From ANME-2 cluster archaeon (lineage in GTDB: Archaea; Halobacteriota; Methanosarcinia; Methanosarcinales; Methanocomedenaceae): a stretch of DNA of 10,698 bases. The DNA is taken from assembly GCA_023544605.1 (NCBI GenBank), contig JAMJFQ010000058.1:1-10698 (forward strand). The letters are read 5' to 3'. A program made the position numbers and the translations under genes. Every line of letters begins with the position of its first letter. Position 1 is the stretch's first letter. The notes beneath the pieces were generated by a model. That model saw only the letters and a program-made list of their open reading frames with translations. It was not told the origin of the DNA and did no database searches. Shown piece after piece: positions 1-6,925 of the stretch.

Positions 1-99
1 GGCAAGACCGAATTTTTCCAAAAAATCATAGGTTACCGGGTCTATATAGGACAGCCACTGGTGGATAGTAAAAGCGATAATTTCTGATAGGTCATACAT
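1..99 (-). CDS. Possible start of an unidentified protein (partial, cut by window edge)
   Basis: An open minus-strand frame runs from ATG at 99-97 to the window edge and gives 33 residues beginning MYDLSEIIAFTIHQWLSYID. The mix of aromatic, acidic and hydrophobic residues looks like real protein, but I do not recognise a family. The same frame is open further upstream, with GTG codons at 114 and 108 before a stop at 123-121, so the true start is uncertain. I see no good ribosome binding site; an AT-rich TTTTAAAA-like stretch near 135-142 could be a TATA element for a nearly leaderless message. The gene follows the GH130 gene ending at 180 by about 80 bases on the same strand and could be the next member of that unit. 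A chance open frame of this length is possible. Confidence 0.4.
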   Translation of the reverse strand, partial: MYDLSEIIAFTIHQWLSYIDPVTYDFLEKFGLA

Positions 100-179
100 C
101 GGGGGCACGCTCACTAAATATTATTAAAGACGTTTTTAAAATTAATAAGAGTATCCTATGCTTTTTTTTATCTCATCCA

Positions 180-1136
180 TCATATCGGTAATCTGGGATT
201 ATTAAGGCACAGATTCACCATTACATCGATTTGTGCCATTCCCATGCACATAACCTGATCTGCTCCACCCCAGTAAATTTTTACCGACCCGTCATCCTCT
301 GCGATGGCTCCACAGGTAAAGACCACATTGGAAACATATCCTGCTACTTCCCACGGGTCCTCAGGCTGTAAGATCCAGTCATCTGCAACTCCTAAGATCT
401 TTGAAGGATTATTCAGGTCATGGAGAGCCACGCCGAGGCGATAGATCCCACCGCTCATTGTAGAGAACACACCATGATAGATATGAAGCCATCCGTATTT
501 GGTCTTAATAGGCGTTGCGCCCGGACCGATCTTCATCTCATCCCAATGATATTGCAGCGGCCTCATCACTATTTTTGAGTGTCCCCAATGAATGAGGTCA
601 GGGGAATAGGAGATCCAGATAGACCATGGAGCAATATGTGAATGAGGTCTGTCAAGCCGCACATATTGTCCATTAAATTTCTGGGGAAAAATCACCACAT
701 TACGCATATCGGTCTGAGATATTAAGGCCACTCGCTCCAGTTGCCGAAAATCATAGGTCTTGGCCAGGACAATTCGTACACCATATCTGGAATAGGCGCT
801 ATATGTAATCAGATATTCACCATCAATTGCACATATCCTGGGATCTTCCACACCATATTCTTCGTATTGAGCAAAGACTCCTTCCTTTGCGGGAGTTACA
901 AACGGTTTGTCATGAACTGTAAACCGGAATCCATCAATTGATTCCGCGATTCCTATAATGGAACGACCATTCCGCCTGTGGGATCTGAAAAGCATGATGT
1001 ATCGATCATTATGCTTGACCATTCCTGCATTATGAACCGTTTCCACAGGGTAGGGAACATGTTCCTTTGTGAGAATTGGGTTTCCTTCATAGCGTTTAAT
1101 ATATTGGTTGTGTGATGGATTATCTGGCAGATTCAT
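180..1136 (-). CDS. GH130 family beta-mannoside phosphorylase-like protein (copy A, divergent)
   Basis: This 318-residue protein is a full-length, single-domain GH130 five-bladed beta-propeller. GH130 members cleave beta-mannosides, usually with phosphate to give alpha-mannose 1-phosphate. Visible hallmarks are the N-terminal YEGNPIL motif (16-22), GVEDPR with the likely proton-donor Asp98 (95-100), RP at 163-164, KIGPG with Lys202, YHGV with His221, and YRLGVAL (232-238). Arg163, Lys202 and His221 fall where phosphorylases of the family bind phosphate; hydrolytic members lack these basic residues, so phosphorolysis is inferred. There is no signal peptide, so it should act in the cytoplasm. 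The ATG at 1136 overlaps the TGA of the preceding flavin reductase gene (ATGA), and AAGGAG at 1150-1145 lies 8 bases upstream of it, so the start is firm and translational coupling is likely. It differs from copies B and C at many motif positions (HNAGM for FNPGA, KIGPGATP for KIG-STPP or KIG-SPPP), which suggests a different linkage or chain-length preference. Confidence 0.93.
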   Translation of the reverse strand: MNLPDNPSHNQYIKRYEGNPILTKEHVPYPVETVHNAGMVKHNDRYIMLFRSHRRNGRSIIGIAESIDGFRFTVHDKPFVTPAKEGVFAQYEEYGVEDPRICAIDGEYLITYSAYSRYGVRIVLAKTYDFRQLERVALISQTDMRNVVIFPQKFNGQYVRLDRPHSHIAPWSIWISYSPDLIHWGHSKIVMRPLQYHWDEMKIGPGATPIKTKYGWLHIYHGVFSTMSGGIYRLGVALHDLNNPSKILGVADDWILQPEDPWEVAGYVSNVVFTCGAIAEDDGSVKIYWGGADQVMCMGMAQIDVMVNLCLNNPRLPI

Positions 1137-1684
1137 ATTGTCAACTCCTTAACACCCAGGGGATGGGCGAAATAAGGCCCACCCATATGATGCAGGGTTT
1201 GAATGTTATTATTCAACTGAAGATGACTGTTGAAAGCATCTTCGTCTGCGCAAGCCGCCACCACTTCTCCAAGAAATATGGTGTGGTCCCCGGCATTCCA
1301 GGCATTTACCAGGCGGCATTCTATATGGGCCACACATTCTCTGATAAGGGGGCATGGAATTTTTTTGGCCGCCATCCTTGTCAACCCTGATCTTTTGAAT
1401 TTATCTATTTCCCGGCCCGATTGACTTCCACACAGCAGAACTGTCTTGTATAACTGGATGGTGGGAAGGTTAACGCCAAAAGCTTTGCCCTGCGTGATCA
1501 ATTCGTGGGAAAAACGTTCTGGAGCTACTGAAATAGCCAATCTCACAGGGTTGCCACTTGCTGGCATCTGCCAGGCCAAAGTCATTATATTATCCCGTTC
1601 CTCTGTCCCTGATGTGATCAGTACGGTCGGGCCGTGATTTATCAAATAATTGGCCTTTGTGATTGGAATTGAGCGCTTTTTCAT
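1133..1684 (-). CDS. Flavin reductase-like FMN-binding domain protein (flavoredoxin type)
   Basis: The 183-residue product has the split-barrel flavin reductase-like fold that binds FMN non-covalently. Recognisable blocks are NIMTLAWQMPAS (32-43), LAISVAPERFSHELI (49-63), FGVNLP (69-74), CGSQSGREIDKF (85-96), PLIRECVAHIEC (112-123) and GDHTIFLGEVVAA (132-144), all in the usual order and at normal family length. Such proteins reduce flavins with NAD(P)H or carry electrons as flavoredoxins; which of these applies here cannot be seen. The gene sits 24 bases after the glycosyltransferase-cupin gene and overlaps the next GH130 gene by 4 bases, so it is co-transcribed with sugar enzymes although no redox step is obvious in the pathway. 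The ATG at 1684 has a GAGGGGG stretch about 8 bases upstream and an AGAGG directly before it; the next Met is residue 34, so this start is the only sensible one. Confidence 0.9.
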   Translation of the reverse strand: MKKRSIPITKANYLINHGPTVLITSGTEERDNIMTLAWQMPASGNPVRLAISVAPERFSHELITQGKAFGVNLPTIQLYKTVLLCGSQSGREIDKFKRSGLTRMAAKKIPCPLIRECVAHIECRLVNAWNAGDHTIFLGEVVAACADEDAFNSHLQLNNNIQTLHHMGGPYFAHPLGVKELTI

Positions 1685-1708
1685 ACCTCTGGCCCCCTCA
1701 GTTTTTTA

Positions 1709-3061
1709 TTATTCACGTCCAAAATCGTCTTCTATACGTTCGATATCGTCTTCACCGAAATACTCTCCTGTTTGGACTTCTATAAAGACCAGGTTATCCT
1801 GATCGAGGTTAGTTATCCGGTGCGAGGCACCTTTTGGGATCTCAATTGAATCTCCAGATTGAAGCTGGAACTCTCTATCATTCAGGCGTACCAGCCCGAT
1901 TCCTTTGATTACGTACCAGTGTTCATTCCTTTGCTTGTGACGCTGGAGGGATAATCGTTTACCAGAATAGACATTAATACGTTTTACTTTACTATCGGAC
2001 GATTCAGAAATAGTCTCATAGTATCCCCACGGCCGATGGTCTTCCCTTTTACATTTCGATAAGATGAGATCGTAGGTCTTGATATAATCGTCCACCATTC
2101 TCTCAACAGAGAAACGTTCTTTGGCAATTTCCCTGCATCTCCTACGGGAGATGTTAGGTATTTTTTTCAATGCAATTATGGTTTCTTCGATATCAGTAAC
2201 AAGAAATCCATTCTCTCCTTCCTGGATCAGCTCGGGCATTGAACCTTTTTTATTTGCAATGATTGGTGTGCCACAAGCCATTGATTCAACCACAGTAAGC
2301 CCGAAAGGTTCCTCAAAATGTATGGGATGGAGCAAGGCGACAGCATTTGACAATAACGAGTTTTTTACATCATTGCTCACATGGCCTTCATATGTTATCT
2401 GATCATTGTCAATAAAGGGTTTTACCTCTGTTTCAAAATAATGTTGGTCCTGAATGTACCCGGCCATACGAAGTCTCATACCTGCCGCTCTTGCGATTTC
2501 AATGGCTTCCCGAGCTCCCTTATCAGGATGGATGCGTCCCAGAAACAGAAGATAATCATCAGGTTTTTCATTGAAAGGAAATTGGTCAATATCAATGCCG
2601 TGATGCACTGTAGCCAAATAATCAAGGTGGGGAGATCGATCCGCATCACTGATGGAGACATAAAAAACTGTCCCGTTATATTTTTGGTAAACAGGGACAA
2701 TCTTTTTGGATGAAAATCCGTGAATGGTGGTTACCACAGGGGTCTGAACCAGTCCGCTGTAGCTGAGTGGCAGGAAATCATAATGATTGTGGATAATATC
2801 GAATTCATCAGCATGCTCAAATAATTCTGATATATGAAGACATTCCCAGACCTTGGGGTCCAGTTCCTTATCCTCCTCATACGGCCTTAAACTAACGGAA
2901 TGAAGTTTCCCGGTTGTTTTAGAGTCTGCTGTTGCAAACAAAGTGACATCAAAACCCCGCTTCACCAGACCTTCAGTAAGCAGGGATACGACCAGTTCCC
3001 ATGGGCCGTATTGCTTTGGCGGTGTACTCCAGGCAATAGGAGAGAGCATGGCAATTTTCAT
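1709..3061 (-). CDS. GT4 glycosyltransferase fused to a phosphomannose isomerase type II cupin domain
   Basis: This 450-residue protein has two parts. Residues 1 to about 335 form a GT-B fold glycosyltransferase of family 4: the N-terminal PPKQYGPWELVV loop (14-25), HNHYD (91-95), the domain-joining FLGRIHPDKG (173-182), and the donor-site EX7E motif EPFGLTVVE with Glu251 and Glu259, followed by MACGTPIIA. Residues 340-450 match the C-terminal domain of type II mannose-6-phosphate isomerase / mannose-1-phosphate guanylyltransferase proteins: RPWGYYE (343-349), the metal-binding block QRHKQRNEHW (373-382), GDSIEIPKGASHR (403-415) and the ending GEYFGEDDIERIEDDFGR (432-449). Both halves keep their key residues. 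The cupin could interconvert fructose 6-phosphate and mannose 6-phosphate, which would link mannose supply to transfer, or could merely bind sugar; this is inference. No signal peptide or membrane segment is seen. The ATG at 3061 has GAGG about 8 bases upstream and follows the GH130 stop by 10 bases. Confidence 0.92.
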   Translation of the reverse strand: MKIAMLSPIAWSTPPKQYGPWELVVSLLTEGLVKRGFDVTLFATADSKTTGKLHSVSLRPYEEDKELDPKVWECLHISELFEHADEFDIIHNHYDFLPLSYSGLVQTPVVTTIHGFSSKKIVPVYQKYNGTVFYVSISDADRSPHLDYLATVHHGIDIDQFPFNEKPDDYLLFLGRIHPDKGAREAIEIARAAGMRLRMAGYIQDQHYFETEVKPFIDNDQITYEGHVSNDVKNSLLSNAVALLHPIHFEEPFGLTVVESMACGTPIIANKKGSMPELIQEGENGFLVTDIEETIIALKKIPNISRRRCREIAKERFSVERMVDDYIKTYDLILSKCKREDHRPWGYYETISESSDSKVKRINVYSGKRLSLQRHKQRNEHWYVIKGIGLVRLNDREFQLQSGDSIEIPKGASHRITNLDQDNLVFIEVQTGEYFGEDDIERIEDDFGRE

Positions 3062-3071
3062 AAGAAATCCC

Positions 3072-4151
3072 TCAAATCATTTCCGGCTTATATTCCGGGC
3101 ACTGGAGGATATAATCGATTACCTCTGACAATTTTGCGGTTGCCAATGCGACATGGGTGTCTGCACTTCCGTAGTAAAGGCGAATTTCGTCGTTTTCTAC
3201 TACCCATCCGCAGGGAAAAACCACGTTTTTTATATCTCCTTCCAGTTCATACCATTCTTCAGGTCCGAAAATCCATTCATTTGACCTGCGCAGTACCTTC
3301 ATGGGGTCTTCAGTATCTAACAGCGCCAAACCCAGTCGGTATATATTTCCAGATGAGGTTTCTTTGACCCCATGATATAGTATCAACCAGCCTGCCGGCG
3401 TAAAAAGGGGTGGAGTTGAAAGCCCGACCTTATGTGCGTCCCACCACCCACCTTTGCGGGCATGAAGTAATATCTGATGATCACTCCAGTGTATCATATC
3501 AGGAGAAAAAGACATCCAAATATGTTCACCGTCTTCAATTCCGTCTATTATTCTATAAGATGCTTCATAAGATTTGGCGGCCTTAATCTTTTTAATTTTA
3601 TCAGTACTTGTCTGTTCCATAGCTTCTAATATGAGCTTTCCGATTATTTCATCGCGAGCATATTTCGAAATGCCACGATGGAGCATGACCCATTGTCCAT
3701 TGAATCTCTTGGGAAAGAGGGCAGCATCTTTATCATTTGGAGGCATCCCGGCCCCCAATCTTTTAAATGAACGAAAATCTTTTGTGGTGGCTATATTGAC
3801 CTGAGGGCCATTTTGTGAATACGCAGTATAGACCACAAACCATTGTTGTTGTTGTTCAATATAGGTGATCCGGGGATCTTCAATCCCCCAGAACTCTTCC
3901 GGATAATTATCCGGATCAGGTTCAAAAGTGGGTTTCTCGTCGATCTCCCAATTATCCACTCCATTGAGGCTACGGGCAACTGTCAAATGGGATATCCCTC
4001 TATGGTCCTCCACTCGAACCAGTAATATTGTGTAATCTCCAATTTTTACTGCACCGGGATTAAAAACCGAATTAACAAGATAAGGCCAGTCCCTGGCTGA
4101 AAAGATTGGATTCTTTTCATAACGCTGAAATAATTCTTTATGATCAGCCAT
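3072..4151 (-). CDS. GH130 family beta-mannoside phosphorylase-like protein (copy B, with insertion)
   Basis: The 359-residue protein is a GH130 beta-propeller closely related to copy C and first in its transcription unit. Motifs are YEKNPIF (11-17), SVFNPGA (28-34), VRVEDHRG (45-52), GIEDPRITYI with likely catalytic Asp92 (89-98), MLHRG with Arg159, GGWWDAHKVG with Lys241, LYHGV with His260, and FGPEEWYE (295-302). The retained Arg, Lys and His suggest phosphorolysis rather than hydrolysis. Compared with copy C it carries 40 extra residues between Arg159 and the IWMSFS strand (211-216). This insertion, roughly 163-205, is rich in Lys, Glu and Ala and looks helical. It follows directly on the active-site Arg, so it may cap the substrate cleft or mediate assembly. 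A short run of four Gln (100-103) also departs from copy C. The ATG at 4151 has a strong AGGAGGT at 4168-4162, 10 bases upstream; an ATG nearer to it is out of frame and soon stops. Confidence 0.94.
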   Translation of the reverse strand: MADHKELFQRYEKNPIFSARDWPYLVNSVFNPGAVKIGDYTILLVRVEDHRGISHLTVARSLNGVDNWEIDEKPTFEPDPDNYPEEFWGIEDPRITYIEQQQQWFVVYTAYSQNGPQVNIATTKDFRSFKRLGAGMPPNDKDAALFPKRFNGQWVMLHRGISKYARDEIIGKLILEAMEQTSTDKIKKIKAAKSYEASYRIIDGIEDGEHIWMSFSPDMIHWSDHQILLHARKGGWWDAHKVGLSTPPLFTPAGWLILYHGVKETSSGNIYRLGLALLDTEDPMKVLRRSNEWIFGPEEWYELEGDIKNVVFPCGWVVENDEIRLYYGSADTHVALATAKLSEVIDYILQCPEYKPEMI

Positions 4152-4279
4152 TTACCGACATACCTCCTGCTCGATGTAGATTTCTGATATTAACCAGACA
4201 GCCAAATATATTGCCAGATATGAACATAAAACGTCTCCCGGTTGGTGTATGGGATGTCTCTCTTCAATTGGGTTTGAGG

Positions 4280-4287
4280 TATATAAA
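4280..4287 (-). promoter_or_regulatory. Archaeal TATA box for the GH130-GT4/cupin-flavin reductase-GH130 unit
   Basis: The minus strand reads TTTATATA here, the archaeal TATA consensus, preceded by AACAAAC, which suits a BRE. Transcription would start about 25 bases downstream, near 4258, leaving a leader of about 105 bases before the ATG at 4151. The rest of the 256-base gap (4152-4407) contains no convincing ORF. The position suggests that the four genes from 4151 to 180 have their own promoter and do not depend only on read-through from the gene ending at 4408. Confidence 0.65.
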
Positions 4288-4407
4288 GTTTGTTTAGTTA
4301 GTTATCAGGGCCACACGACTTTCCCGGGTAACTATTAAAAGACATGACCATTATTCCTGCGCCATACTTACAGGAAGCTGGACAATGATAACCTGCCCCT
4401 GATTACA

Positions 4408-5355
4408 TTACTCCCCTGTCGAACATTGCATTAAATATTCAAGGATATCTGATAATTTTGCCGTTGCAAGCGCTAAAGATGTATCTGCACAGCCGTAATA
4501 CATACGTATCTCACCATTATCTTCAATCCATCCACATGGGAAGACAACATCACTCACATCGCCCTGTCGTTCATACCACTCTTTGGGACCGAAAATCCAG
4601 TTATCAGAACGGTGCAATACCTTTGATGGATCTTCAAGATCCAACAGTGCCAAACCCAGGCGATAGATACCTCCTGCAACAGTAGTGCGAACCCCATGAT
4701 ATAATATCAGCCACCCTTCAGGTGTGCGCAAGGGGGGTGGAGAAATGCCAATCTTGTTAGCATCCCACCATCCGCCTTTGCGGGCATGGATCAAGATCCT
4801 GTGGTCACCCCAGTGTTTAAAGTCATAAGAAAATGATATCCAGGTATGTGCACCAACCCCACCAAATGTAGAGACCGGTCGATGAATCATAGCCCATCGT
4901 CCATTGAATTTCACGGGAAACAATGCCGCATCCTTATCTTCCGGCGGCATTACAGCTCCTATCCGCTCAAAAGTATGAAAGTCCCTGGTAGTAGCTATTG
5001 AGACTAAAGGACCACCCTCAGAATATGCCGTATAGGTCACAGCCCAGTGATTCATTTCTTCAATATAGGTGATGCGCGAATCTTCGATACCCCAGATCTC
5101 TTCCGGATAGTTGGCAGGGTCAGGCATTAATGTAGGACTTGTATCGATCTCCCAGCCATCTACCCCATTGCGGCTTCTAGCAACAGTTAAATGAGAAAAA
5201 CCACGATGGTCCTCCACTCGCACCAGCAGTAAAGTATGATCTTCGAATTTTATTGCTCCGGGATTGAAAACGGAATTGCAGGAATAGGGCCAATCAGCAG
5301 CAGTAAGAATGGGATTTTTTTTAGAGCGATGAAATATTTCATTCTTATTCAGCAT
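4408..5355 (-). CDS. GH130 family beta-mannoside phosphorylase-like protein (copy C)
   Basis: This 315-residue protein is a compact GH130 beta-propeller of normal family length. Key blocks are SKKNPIL (11-17), SVFNPGA (28-34), VRVEDHRGFSHLTVAR (45-60), GIEDSRITYI with likely proton donor Asp92 (89-98), MIHRP with Arg159, GGWWDANKIG with Lys201, LYHGV with His220, YRLGLALLD (231-239) and VFPCGW (271-276). Copy B shares nearly all of these at the same spacing apart from its insertion, so B and C are clearly paralogues. Copy C has Ser93 where B and A have Pro after the catalytic Asp (EDSR instead of EDPR), a small change beside the active site. No export signal is present. The gene follows the glycosyltransferase gene by 25 bases; AAGGAG at 5374-5369 lies 13 bases before the ATG, a longer spacing than usual. 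The tight linkage implies that a synthetic and a degradative or reversible enzyme are made together. Confidence 0.94.
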   Translation of the reverse strand: MLNKNEIFHRSKKNPILTAADWPYSCNSVFNPGAIKFEDHTLLLVRVEDHRGFSHLTVARSRNGVDGWEIDTSPTLMPDPANYPEEIWGIEDSRITYIEEMNHWAVTYTAYSEGGPLVSIATTRDFHTFERIGAVMPPEDKDAALFPVKFNGRWAMIHRPVSTFGGVGAHTWISFSYDFKHWGDHRILIHARKGGWWDANKIGISPPPLRTPEGWLILYHGVRTTVAGGIYRLGLALLDLEDPSKVLHRSDNWIFGPKEWYERQGDVSDVVFPCGWIEDNGEIRMYYGCADTSLALATAKLSDILEYLMQCSTGE

Positions 5356-5380
5356 TTCAAATACATATCTCCTTATATAC

Positions 5381-6613
5381 TCAAAACTCGGGGGGAAGAT
5401 TTACCTTTTCTCCGGTGGCTTTTACCTTATTCGCAAGCTCATATGCCTCATTGTACTGCCTGGCTATTACGTGCCAGGAAACTACATTGTTCAGATAGCG
5501 ATCCAGGTTGCTGCTCATATTATGTCGAAGATCCTCATCACAGGCCAGGCGGATAACATTTTTCTTGAGCATTTCCCGGTTTGTGAACAAAAGTCCCCCT
5601 TCACTTATCAGCGTCTGGGATGTCAATCCCTCCAAGGGAGCTGTAGTAATATAAGGTTTGTTCAATGATATGACCCTGGCCAGTGTACCGGATTGTGTCT
5701 CATCGAGGGATGGCAGTACAATAAAATCGCAAATGGCCATTATTTTATAATATAGTTCTCCTCTGGGAATGAATTCATAATAATGGGCAAGTCCCTTTTT
5801 TTCAAGTATTTCAATCTGTTGCTTATATCTCTCATAATCGTGTTTATGGTTTTCATCCCTCATGGTCCCGGCAGCCAACAAGTCCCATTCCTGGTCCGTG
5901 CGGTCATATATCTCCTGAACTATCTCTTCCCACATGTTGGTCAAAATGTCCCAACGTTTGTTTGATTGTATCCAGCCTACCAAACCCACAATATGTTGAC
6001 CTATGGAAGGGTATTTGTTGAGACCGATCTCTTCACGCAACTCTGGTATCGTCTCATTCATCCATTGCTTATCCGGCCTGGCGCCATGGGGAACTACCAT
6101 TATGTTGGTGGGAGTTTTCCAGCCGTATCCTGAAAAAGTCCAGTCCAATCTCCATTTTTGATAGTTGCATTTAAACAGCACAACATCTGAGCGTTCGCAC
6201 ATCCTGTAAATAAAATTTGCTTCAAAATCCCGCAGCCTACCATGGACCGTATGGGGCTCAACCACGGTAGGATATTTACCAATAGCGCCCAGCAGATCTA
6301 AAAACCCTTGGTTTTCGTCTCCTTTTCCTCTGGAATCACAATATTCATATAACCCGTATTCATGTTCCAGATGCACTACATAGGGGTCAAGTTCCTTCAC
6401 TTTTTTATAAACAGGCTTCCACCAGTCATGTTTTGACATGTCAATAATGGGAAATACCCCTTCTCCCTCACCATCGGTGTGGCTGATGACTAGGACATCC
6501 CTGTCAGGATTTGCTTCCTGGATGAATTCCCTGGCCTCTTCACAGAATGTTGCGATACCACACAATCTGGGAGGATAACTGGATATCATGACAATAGGAT
6601 TTTTTTTACTCAT
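5381..6613 (-). CDS. GT-B fold glycosyltransferase, GT4-like
   Basis: From the chosen start the product has 410 residues with two Rossmann-like halves. The N-terminal half opens with a glycine- and proline-containing donor or acceptor loop, SSYPPRLCGIATF (11-23), and has HLEHEYGLYE (81-90) and EPHTVHG (119-125). The C-terminal half has VGLVGWIQSNKRWD (209-222), a typical hinge leading into the nucleotide-sugar domain, and DETQSGTLARVISLNKP (304-320). The first two motifs are shared with the large protein at 6926-9157, so the two enzymes belong to one subgroup. The classical EX7E pair is absent. The donor is unknown; a mannosyl donor is inferred from the GH130 neighbours. The frame is open to 6661, but the ATG there lies inside an AT-rich promoter-like segment without a ribosome binding site, whereas the ATG at 6613 has GAAGG 8 bases upstream and gives the usual start of such proteins. 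It probably forms a two-gene unit with copy C. Confidence 0.9.
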   Translation of the reverse strand: MSKKNPIVMISSYPPRLCGIATFCEEAREFIQEANPDRDVLVISHTDGEGEGVFPIIDMSKHDWWKPVYKKVKELDPYVVHLEHEYGLYEYCDSRGKGDENQGFLDLLGAIGKYPTVVEPHTVHGRLRDFEANFIYRMCERSDVVLFKCNYQKWRLDWTFSGYGWKTPTNIMVVPHGARPDKQWMNETIPELREEIGLNKYPSIGQHIVGLVGWIQSNKRWDILTNMWEEIVQEIYDRTDQEWDLLAAGTMRDENHKHDYERYKQQIEILEKKGLAHYYEFIPRGELYYKIMAICDFIVLPSLDETQSGTLARVISLNKPYITTAPLEGLTSQTLISEGGLLFTNREMLKKNVIRLACDEDLRHNMSSNLDRYLNNVVSWHVIARQYNEAYELANKVKATGEKVNLPPEF

Positions 6614-6647
6614 TTCAAAACCTTCGAACGTAAATAAATATGAGGAG

Positions 6648-6667
6648 ATATATATGCCCATATATAT
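6648..6667. repeat. AT-rich inverted repeat over the TATA-like element
   Basis: Two 9-base arms (ATATATATG and CATATATAT) flank a CC spacer in perfect inverted symmetry. The repeat overlaps the presumed TATA region of the gene starting at 6613. It could be a repressor site that blocks TBP, but alternating AT runs form such symmetry easily by chance. Confidence 0.4.
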
Positions 6668-6670
6668 TTT
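6661..6670 (-). promoter_or_regulatory. Probable TATA element for the glycosyltransferase-GH130 (copy C) unit
   Basis: The minus strand reads AAAATATATA, preceded by GGTAATA, about 50 bases before the ATG at 6613. Initiation about 25 bases downstream would fall near 6640 and leave a leader of roughly 27 bases containing the GAAGG ribosome binding site. This also argues against translation from the ATG at 6661, which would lie upstream of the transcript. Confidence 0.5.
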
Positions 6671-6678
6671 ATTACCTA

Positions 6679-6700
6679 GAATTGAATCAATTCGTGATTC
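6679..6700. promoter_or_regulatory. Overlapping palindromes, candidate operator or activator site
   Basis: GAATTGAATCAATTC (6679-6693) is a perfect 7+1+7 palindrome. It overlaps a second inverted repeat, GAATCA-ATTCG-TGATTC (6684-6700). The block lies just upstream of the TATA-like element at 6661-6670, where archaeal activators and some repressors bind. No matching copy was found by eye ahead of the other units, so the regulator, if any, is specific to this promoter. Function is inferred from symmetry and position only. Confidence 0.4.
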
Positions 6701-6925
6701 TAACTACTTAAAAGTATCCACCTTTTCTTTTCTTTCCTAACATTTGGAATGTTTTTTGAAAATTTTCGGTAGTTATGCCGAGAGTGTCGGGAAAGTCGAT
6801 ATTTCGAGGTATTTCAACCAGACCTAACATTTCAATATGGCAATGCATAGTGATTTACTGTGTCAATTTTCATACAATATTTCGATTTTTGTACTTTTCC
6901 GACAGTCTCATGCCATACTCATATT

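Larger units (their letters stand above)
6614..6925. other. Gap with promoter-like elements and short repeats, no convincing gene
   Basis: These 312 bases separate two same-strand glycosyltransferase genes. The part nearest 6613 holds a TATA-like stretch and palindromes, listed separately. The remainder has a scatter of short repeats: CCTAACATTT at 6736-6745 and again at 6823-6832; ATATTTCGA at 6799-6807 and 6877-6885; TGTCGGGAAAGT at 6785-6796 with a near-perfect inverted copy at 6893-6904; and two palindromes, AACATT-TGG-AATGTT (6739-6753) and GAAAATTTTC (6758-6767). Only very short ORFs occur and none has a ribosome binding site. Confidence 0.5.

Noticed and set aside
1112..1390. Plus-strand frames inside the flavin reductase, GH130 and glycosyltransferase genes
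   Set aside because: They lie opposite strongly supported genes, show no family motifs and have no promoter or ribosome binding context; this applies to all plus-strand frames between 741 and 9079.
6614..6661. N-terminal extension of the glycosyltransferase to ATG 6661
   Set aside because: No ribosome binding site, lies in the TATA-like and palindromic segment, and adds residues ahead of the usual start of such enzymes.
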